Positions 13,680 through 18,421 of a stretch of 18,421 nucleotides of DNA are shown here, one piece after another. Source of the stretch: an uncultured Lachnospiraceae bacterium (GTDB lineage: Bacteria > Bacillota > Clostridia > Lachnospirales > Lachnospiraceae). The notes beneath the pieces were generated by a model. The model was not told the origin of the DNA. It searched no databases and was given only the letters and a program-made list of their open reading frames with translations. The position numbers and the translations under genes are program-made. How positions within the stretch are numbered: the stretch's first letter is position 1; each line of letters opens with the position of its first letter. The stretch lies in NCBI GenBank assembly GCA_910588965.1, contig CAJUSO010000060.1:1-18421 (forward strand). The letters run 5' to 3'.

Positions 13680-15002
13680 TTAAGGCTTCTTCCTCCGCTC
13701 TGCAAGGACTTGCTTCTTCATTGTACGGATAGACTGGGCCAATGGGATCTTGGCCGGGCAGATATAACTGCAGCTGCCGCACTCAATGCACTCCATTCCA
13801 TTCCATTTCTCAAACCCAGCCATATCCCCATGGTCTGCCATCTTGGCTAAACGGGTAGGGATAATCTGTTCTGGGCAGGCAGACACACACCGCCCGCAGT
13901 TGATGCAGGCTGTCGTCTCGCTGGCCGCCACGTCATCCTTGGCCAGGCAGAGCAGGGAAGAAGACGTCTTCGTGGTAGGGATATCCAACCCAAACATGGA
14001 GAAGCCCATCATAGGCCCGCCGGAAATAATCTTCTCCGGCTGCACCTTAAAGCCTCCGGCTGCCTCTAAAATCTCCCCATAGCTCATGCCCAAGCAGATA
14101 TCAAAATTCCCAGGCTCCGCAGCAGCATCCCCTGTCACAGTAAAAATCCGGTTCATCACGGGCTGCCCCAGCTTTACTGCTTTATAGACCGAAATCAAAG
14201 TCTCCACATTGTCCACAATACACCCTGCATCTGCCGGCAGCATGGTGGAATTGATCGCCCGCTTGGTGGTCGCATAAATCAGCTGGCGCTCCCCGCCCTG
14301 CGGGTACTTGGTCTTCAATGGACAGACTTCCATCCGCGGCTCATTCTTCACAAGCTCCTGAAGCTTGGCAATGCAGTCTGGCTTATTATCCTCAATCCCA
14401 AACAGCCCCTTTGCCTTGTCAAACAGCTGAAGCACGATGCGCATGCCCTCAATCAGTTCCTTGGGGTTCTCCAGCATCCGCCGGTAATCTGCCGTCAGGT
14501 ATGGCTCGCACTCTGCGCAGTTCGCAATTATGTACTCAATCTTCCCCGGCTCTTTCGGGGACAGCTTCACATGCGTCGGGAAGCCTGCGCCCCCCATCCC
14601 CACTACGCCAGCCTCTTTCACCTTCCCAATAATCTCTTCCTTGGAAAGGGATGCTACATTGTCCACAGGGTTGTATTCCACTTCCCGCATCTCGCCGTCA
14701 TTAGCAATAATGATGGACTTAACCATGTCCCCGACTGCGCCCCGGCGCGGCTGGATTGCCTTTACCGTCCCAGATACGGAAGAATACACCGGCGCAGACA
14801 CAAAGCCGCCGGCCTCCGCAATCATCTGCCCGCGCAATACCGTGTCGCCTACGGCGACGATTGGATTGGCAGGAGCCCCGATATGCTGGGAAACCGGAAA
14901 TACCAGCTCATCCTTGGGCAATAACTGGCGGATTGGCTTATCCTTGGAAAATTCTTTGCCATCATGCGGATGAACACCACCCTTAAATGTCATGAAACCC
15001 AT
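13680..15002 (-). CDS. rnfC: Rnf complex subunit C, NADH/FMN and 4Fe-4S subunit
   Basis: The 440-residue peripheral subunit is where NAD+ is reduced. The N-terminal part resembles the biotinyl/lipoyl-like domain (VFPVSQHIGAPANPIVAVGD, 34-53; core HIGAPANPIVAVGD). GMGGAGFPTHVKL (135-147) belongs to the FMN/NADH-binding fold shared with NuoF. Two 4Fe-4S motifs lie at C366-C369-C372-C376 (CINCGRCVSACP) and C405-C408-C411-C415 (CIECGSCSYICP). It is the first gene of the operon. The ATG at 15002 has only a weak AAAGTGGGG site, and a second in-frame ATG lies 9 bp later. It starts 30 bp behind a stable hairpin in the leader. Confidence 0.95.
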   Translation of the reverse strand: MGFMTFKGGVHPHDGKEFSKDKPIRQLLPKDELVFPVSQHIGAPANPIVAVGDTVLRGQMIAEAGGFVSAPVYSSVSGTVKAIQPRRGAVGDMVKSIIIANDGEMREVEYNPVDNVASLSKEEIIGKVKEAGVVGMGGAGFPTHVKLSPKEPGKIEYIIANCAECEPYLTADYRRMLENPKELIEGMRIVLQLFDKAKGLFGIEDNKPDCIAKLQELVKNEPRMEVCPLKTKYPQGGERQLIYATTKRAINSTMLPADAGCIVDNVETLISVYKAVKLGQPVMNRIFTVTGDAAAEPGNFDICLGMSYGEILEAAGGFKVQPEKIISGGPMMGFSMFGLDIPTTKTSSSLLCLAKDDVAASETTACINCGRCVSACPEQIIPTRLAKMADHGDMAGFEKWNGMECIECGSCSYICPAKIPLAQSIRTMKKQVLAERRKKP

Positions 15003-15031
15003 TTTTCATGCCCCACTTTCTTTAAAATTAT

Positions 15032-15104
15032 ATTTTTATGCGAAAGCTTATGCCAATGCCAGAACGCCTGAAATTGGCGGGCATTCGCAAAATTGCATAA
15101 AAAT
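15032..15104 (-). ncRNA. Structured 5' leader of the rnf operon, candidate cis-regulatory RNA
   Basis: Three nested helices can form: ATTTTTATGC (15032-15041) with GCATAAAAAT (15095-15104); AATGCC (15055-15060) with GGCATT (15080-15085); and CGCC (15065-15068) with GGCG (15076-15079) closing a 7-nt loop. An alternative pairing of GCGAA (15040-15044) with TTCGC (15084-15088) competes with the first two. The element lies in the mRNA between the predicted start (about 15140) and rnfC. I cannot match it to a known riboswitch. A DNA-level operator or an mRNA stabiliser is also possible. Confidence 0.45.
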
Positions 15105-15146
15105 AGTTGCTTAAGCTCTTTCGAACCGTATAAGTCAACTACTTTG

Positions 15147-15155
15147 ATTATATCA
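15147..15155 (-). promoter_or_regulatory. rnfC: Extended -10 promoter candidate for the rnf operon
   Basis: On the minus strand TGATATAAT combines a perfect TATAAT (15147-15152) with an extended TG. The -35 position 17 bp upstream reads TGTATA, a weak match. Transcription would start near 15140, giving a leader of about 140 nt. The 303-bp divergent region 15003-15305 holds this promoter, the leader hairpin and the plus-strand promoter of the next gene. Confidence 0.6.
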
Positions 15156-15223
15156 TACTTTGGTGGATGTATACATAGTTTTTCGATATTTTTTTGCATT
15201 TTTTGGGATACTTTATGCACCCA

Positions 15224-15252
15224 TTGACTTCCCTTCCGGCAGCTATTATAAT
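15224..15252 (+). promoter_or_regulatory. Consensus sigma-A promoter of the YprB-like gene
   Basis: TTGACT (15224-15229) and a perfect TATAAT (15247-15252) are separated by 17 bp on the plus strand. They lie 54 bp upstream of the ATG, in the divergent region shared with the rnf operon. Confidence 0.85.
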
Positions 15253-15305
15253 GGAATGAAACACCGTACCAGACAGCCCTGTATCCTGCAAAGGAGGTAT
15301 CCCTT

Positions 15306-16421
15306 ATGAAAACCTGGCAAAGCAAAGCGCCGCTACCCACAGGCTTCCCGCCCTTTAAGGAAATTCTCACAGAATCTGCCTTGTTCCTGGATATTGAGAC
15401 CACAGGCCTTTCCCCAGCCCACAGCCAGATATACCTCATCGGATGTGCCTGCCAAAAGGAAGGCAGCCTTTGGGTCACCCAGTTTTTCAGCGAATGCCCC
15501 CAGGAGGAGCCGGATATCCTCTCTGCCTTCTTAGGATACCTCCTCCCCTTTGACACCGTTATTACCTACAACGGCCAAAGCTTTGACCTTCCTTTCCTGG
15601 CAGCGCGCTGCGCCTGCCACTGCATACCAGAGCCGTTCCAAACCCTCCGGCACATAGACCTGTTCCGGCAGCTTTCCAGATACAGGCATATCCTAAAGCT
15701 GCCAGATATGAAACAGAAGACCTTGGAACATTTTTTGGGGATATGCCGGGAAGATACCTACACTGGCAAAGAATTAATCCAGCTCTACAATGCATATGCA
15801 GCCTCCGCCGCACAGACAGGGGCAGAACCCCCTACAGAAAAAGCTTCCCTCCTAAAGCTCCACAATTACGAGGATATTTTGGGCATGGCGAATCTGCTCC
15901 CCGCCTTGGCATACGGCAGGCTATTCGAAGGGGATTTCCATGCCACTCCCCCCTCCCAGAACATTTACGCGGATTACAACGGCTCCCAAGCGATGGAATG
16001 GATCCTGCCCTTACGCTTGGATTCCCCCCTGCCCATGCGTTTTTCCTTTGGAAAGCCCCCTGTCTACCTGACAGGGTTTGGATCCAACGCCAAACTGGCT
16101 GTGAAAGCCTTCCAGGGGGAACTGAAATATTTCTACCCCAACCCCAAGGAGTACTATTACCTCCCCGCAGAAGACACCGCCATCCACAAAAGCGTGGGAT
16201 CCTACGTGGATAAAAATTACCGCATCCAAGCAACTGCCGCCACTTGCTACACCCGCAAAGCCGGCTGCTTCCTCCCCCAGTACCGGCAGCTATTCCGCCC
16301 CTGCTTCCAAACAGGCTTCCGCAGCAAAGCAACTTACTTCGAATTGGCTGCCCCATTTGCAGGCTCCCCGGAATCCTGGGAAGCCTATGCACGGCACTTG
16401 CTCCAATGGCTGCTGGAATAA
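15306..16421 (+). CDS. YprB-like ribonuclease H-fold (DEDD) exonuclease domain protein
   Basis: The 371-residue protein has an RNase H-like 3'-5' exonuclease domain in its first 200 residues. The DEDD acidic residues are visible as D29 and E31 in FLDIETTGL, N89/D94 in TYNGQSFDLPF, and H186/N187/D190 in LHNYEDILGM. This matches the YprB family, named from Bacillus, whose exact substrate is not established. The region after about 205 is a separate aromatic-rich domain (KYFYPNPKEYYYLP) that I cannot assign. In Bacillus the gene sits beside helicase yprA; no helicase gene is next to it here. AAAGGAGGT lies 7 bp before the ATG. It converges on cheR. Confidence 0.85.
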   Translation: MKTWQSKAPLPTGFPPFKEILTESALFLDIETTGLSPAHSQIYLIGCACQKEGSLWVTQFFSECPQEEPDILSAFLGYLLPFDTVITYNGQSFDLPFLAARCACHCIPEPFQTLRHIDLFRQLSRYRHILKLPDMKQKTLEHFLGICREDTYTGKELIQLYNAYAASAAQTGAEPPTEKASLLKLHNYEDILGMANLLPALAYGRLFEGDFHATPPSQNIYADYNGSQAMEWILPLRLDSPLPMRFSFGKPPVYLTGFGSNAKLAVKAFQGELKYFYPNPKEYYYLPAEDTAIHKSVGSYVDKNYRIQATAATCYTRKAGCFLPQYRQLFRPCFQTGFRSKATYFELAAPFAGSPESWEAYARHLLQWLLE

Positions 16422-16454
16422 GGGGATTGCTTCTGCAACACAGTCTTTCCTATA

Positions 16455-16499
16455 AGATAAAAAGACGTGCTTCCATAGGCCAGGCCTATCCACACGTCT
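16455..16499. terminator. Intrinsic terminator between the YprB-like gene and cheR
   Basis: AGACGTG (16463-16469) pairs with CACGTCT (16493-16499), and ATAGG (16475-16479) with CCTAT (16485-16489), forming a two-part stem with small internal bulges. On the minus strand TTTTTATCTT follows directly, making a good terminator 13 bp past the cheR stop. On the plus strand the tail is only moderately T-rich, so termination there may be weaker. Confidence 0.8.
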
Positions 16500-16512
16500 A
16501 TTCCTTCTTTCA

Positions 16513-17289
16513 CTATTCTTTCTGGAAAAAAAATGACTTCTTCCTCTGGAACTTAAGTTCCTTGTAATTGATAATCTGCTCCGCGCTTCCAATGAACAGT
16601 ATCCCGCCGCGTACCAAAGAGGCGCTGAATTTTTTATTAATGCTGTCCCTGGCTTCTTCTGTGAAATAAATCATCACATTCCGGCAGACAATCAGATGGC
16701 ATCCTGTAGGATATAAGTCACTCAATAGGTTATGCTCGCGGAATTCCACCTGCCTTTTGATTTCATCTGCAATCTGGAACCCTTTGCCTACCTTCCGGAA
16801 ATACCGGTTTTTCAGTTCCTGCGGTACGGAAACAATGCTTTTTTCACTATATAGCCCCATCCTGGCCTTATCCAACACCTGCCGGTCAATATCCGTAGCA
16901 ATGACCCGGATATGGCTTAAGGGAAGATACCTCGACAAGGCCATAACCAGGGAATAAGGCTCATCCCCAGTAGAACAGGCGGCGCTCCAGATTTTCAAGG
17001 ACTTCCCAAACCTCTGGATTAAGGCTGGGAAGACCTCCTGCTCTAAAACCCCCCATTGTACTGGGTTACGGTAAAATTCTGACACATTGATGGTTAGAAA
17101 ATTTACAAACTGCTCGAACTTCTCTCTGTCCCTCTTCAGTAAGGCCACATAGGCAATATAGCTATTTATGCCGTTCCGGGCAATCAGGGTGTCAATCCGC
17201 CGCTTCATCTGCTCTTCCCTGTAAGCACTCAGGTCAATCCCTGTAAGCCGCAAAACATCCTTCTTGAAATCTTCATACCCTATCAACAT
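16513..17289 (-). CDS. cheR: CheR-type protein-glutamate O-methyltransferase
   Basis: The 258-residue protein has both CheR domains. An N-terminal helical domain (about 1-70) ends in NVSEFYRNP. The SAM-binding domain has WSAACSTGDEPYSLVMAL (101-118), VIATDID (129-135) and CRNVMIYF (202-209). CheR methylates glutamates of chemoreceptors in the cytoplasm; some CheR-like proteins act in other signalling systems. The usual G-E-E of the SAM motif is G-D-E here, a conservative change. No receptor, cheB or flagellar gene is nearby. It lies 50 bp behind the S1 gene in the same direction, with only a modest AAGGA ribosome site. Confidence 0.92.
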   Translation of the reverse strand: MLIGYEDFKKDVLRLTGIDLSAYREEQMKRRIDTLIARNGINSYIAYVALLKRDREKFEQFVNFLTINVSEFYRNPVQWGVLEQEVFPALIQRFGKSLKIWSAACSTGDEPYSLVMALSRYLPLSHIRVIATDIDRQVLDKARMGLYSEKSIVSVPQELKNRYFRKVGKGFQIADEIKRQVEFREHNLLSDLYPTGCHLIVCRNVMIYFTEEARDSINKKFSASLVRGGILFIGSAEQIINYKELKFQRKKSFFFQKE

Positions 17290-17339
17290 ATTCTCTCTAT
17301 CCTTCCACAGCCTTAATCCCTAGGCCCTAGCCTTGGTCC

Positions 17340-18421
17340 TTATGCTTCCTCTGCTGGAACTTCAGCTTCCACTTCTTCTGCTGCTTCAGATTCTTCCGGC
17401 GCTTCCCCTGCTTCTGCCGCTGCCCTTGCTGCTGCTTCCTTGGCAGAAAGCAATGCCTTAATGCTCAGGCTAATCTTCTTCTCTTCCTCATTGAAGTCCA
17501 CAATCTTAGCCTCAATTTCCTGCCCAATCTTCAATACGTCTGCAGGCTTATCCACATGCTCCCTGGAAATCTGGGAAACATGGAGCAATGCGTCCACGCC
17601 AGGAGCCAGTTCCACAAATGCACCGAAATCTGTCATCCTTGCCACAACGCCGCTTACCACATTCCCTGCCGCATACTTGGTAGCAGCATCCTTCCATGGG
17701 TTCTCATCCTCAAACTTCATGCTCAAGGCAATCTTCTTCTCTTTGATATCTTTAATAAATACCCTTACAACCTCGCCAACCTTGAATACCTTCTTCGGGT
17801 TCTCCACCCTGCCCCAGGACATCTCTGAGATATGGAGCAGGCCGTCTGCGCCGCCAAGATCCACAAATGCGCCGAAATCTGTCACATTCTTCACGGTGCC
17901 TTCCAACACATCGCCTACATTAATCCGCTCAAACAGAGCCCTCTGCAGTTCTTCCTTCCGGGCTACTAACAGCTGCTTGCGGTCGCCGATAATCCTCCTC
18001 CTGCGGGGGTTGAATTCTGTAATGACAAATTCGATTTCCTGATCCTTGTATTTGCCCAGATCCTTCTCATATGTATCGGACACCAGGCTGGCAGGAATGA
18101 AAATCCTTGTCTCATCAATCACTACGCTTAAGCCGCCTTCCAATACCTGGGTAACCTTAGCCTTCATCACTTCCTGGTTGTTGAAGGACTCTTCTAACTT
18201 CTTGCTCCCGCGCTCAGCAGCCAGGCGCTTATAAGTCAGGATAACCTGCCCTTCCCCATCATTGACTTTCAGGACCTTGGCCTCCATGCTGTCTCCCACG
18301 GATACTACGGTAGTCAGGTCAACATTCGGCTCGTTCGTATACTCGTTGCGGGTAATAATTCCATCAGATTTGTAACCAATATTCAAGATGATCTCGTCTG
18401 GTTTCACATCAATAACGGTAC
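17340..18421 (-). CDS. S1-domain RNA-binding protein (ribosomal protein S1 type), 5' end outside window
   Basis: The frame is open to the window edge, so at least 360 residues are seen without the true start; the GTG at 18407 is an internal valine. Four S1 OB-fold repeats are present. The first is incomplete (about 1-63 from that GTG), and the second contains the TRIFIPASLVS segment. The third has VTDFGAFVDLGGADGLLHIS and the fourth MTDFGAFVELAPGVDALLHV. A low-complexity Ala/Glu tail (about 325-355) ends the protein. S1 binds mRNA on the 30S ribosome. In many Clostridia the S1 part is fused to the isoprenoid enzyme IspH, which the missing N-terminus could contain; this cannot be decided here. 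Confidence 0.92.
   Translation of the reverse strand, partial: TVIDVKPDEIILNIGYKSDGIITRNEYTNEPNVDLTTVVSVGDSMEAKVLKVNDGEGQVILTYKRLAAERGSKKLEESFNNQEVMKAKVTQVLEGGLSVVIDETRIFIPASLVSDTYEKDLGKYKDQEIEFVITEFNPRRRRIIGDRKQLLVARKEELQRALFERINVGDVLEGTVKNVTDFGAFVDLGGADGLLHISEMSWGRVENPKKVFKVGEVVRVFIKDIKEKKIALSMKFEDENPWKDAATKYAAGNVVSGVVARMTDFGAFVELAPGVDALLHVSQISREHVDKPADVLKIGQEIEAKIVDFNEEEKKISLSIKALLSAKEAAARAAAEAGEAPEESEAAEEVEAEVPAEEA

Noticed and set aside
13597..13782. Frame overlapping the 3' end of rnfC, considered as a frameshifted extension
   Set aside because: RnfC already ends at a normal length after its second 4Fe-4S motif, so no frameshift is needed.
15743..16392. Overlapping frames on both strands inside the YprB-like gene
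   Set aside because: They are Pro/Arg/Gly-rich shadows of a gene whose catalytic motifs are clear in the main frame.
17440..18042. A 200-codon plus-strand open frame opposite the S1 gene
   Set aside because: It is a Ser/Thr-rich mirror of the S1 coding strand with no ribosome site; the minus-strand S1 repeats are unmistakable.

Overview
The window looks like a chromosomal segment from an endospore-forming member of the Clostridia, most likely a Lachnospiraceae-type gut bacterium. This is inferred from four things. It holds a sigma-G gene and CotF-type spore proteins. It holds a complete six-gene Rnf complex in the clostridial order rnfCDGEAB. It holds a DUF4358-MBOAT-DHHW gene set. Nearly every gene has a strong AGGAGG-type ribosome binding site. 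No rRNA, tRNA, CRISPR array or intact insertion sequence was seen.

Left part (1-1556). A possible remnant of the 3' end of a lost gene (46-216, minus) and a more AT-rich stretch precede a small HxlR-family regulator gene (401-724, plus). This faces a minus-strand SAM-dependent methyltransferase gene (840-1424). The methyltransferase has a near-consensus sigma-A promoter whose spacer contains a perfect palindrome, with a second inverted repeat at the predicted transcription start.

Cell-surface part (1557-4671, minus). A DUF4358 lipoprotein, an AlgI-like MBOAT acyltransferase and a DHHW/AlgJ-like protein form a tight operon. It probably O-acetylates a surface glycan.

Spore and housekeeping part (4751-9931). 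A strong terminator separates the surface operon from two small genes for spore-coat, ferritin-like helical proteins. Behind these lie a PfkB sugar kinase, arginyl-tRNA synthetase and a coiled-coil protein of unknown function, all on the minus strand. The sigG gene runs divergently on the plus strand. It is preceded by a sequence that closely fits the sigma-G promoter consensus, which suggests autoregulation.

Energy part (9939-15152, minus). The rnfCDGEAB operon encodes the membrane ferredoxin:NAD+ oxidoreductase that couples electron flow to ion pumping. All expected cofactor motifs are present: 4Fe-4S motifs in RnfB and RnfC, TGAT flavinylation sites in RnfD and RnfG, and paired membrane cysteines in RnfA and RnfE. 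The operon begins with a leader of about 140 nt containing a nested hairpin that could be a cis-regulatory RNA. A sigG/rnf bidirectional terminator closes its 3' end.

Right part (15224-18421). A YprB-like RNase H-fold nuclease gene (plus, with a consensus promoter) converges on a solitary cheR-type methyltransferase gene (minus). Upstream of cheR lies a ribosomal protein S1-type gene whose 5' end is outside the window.
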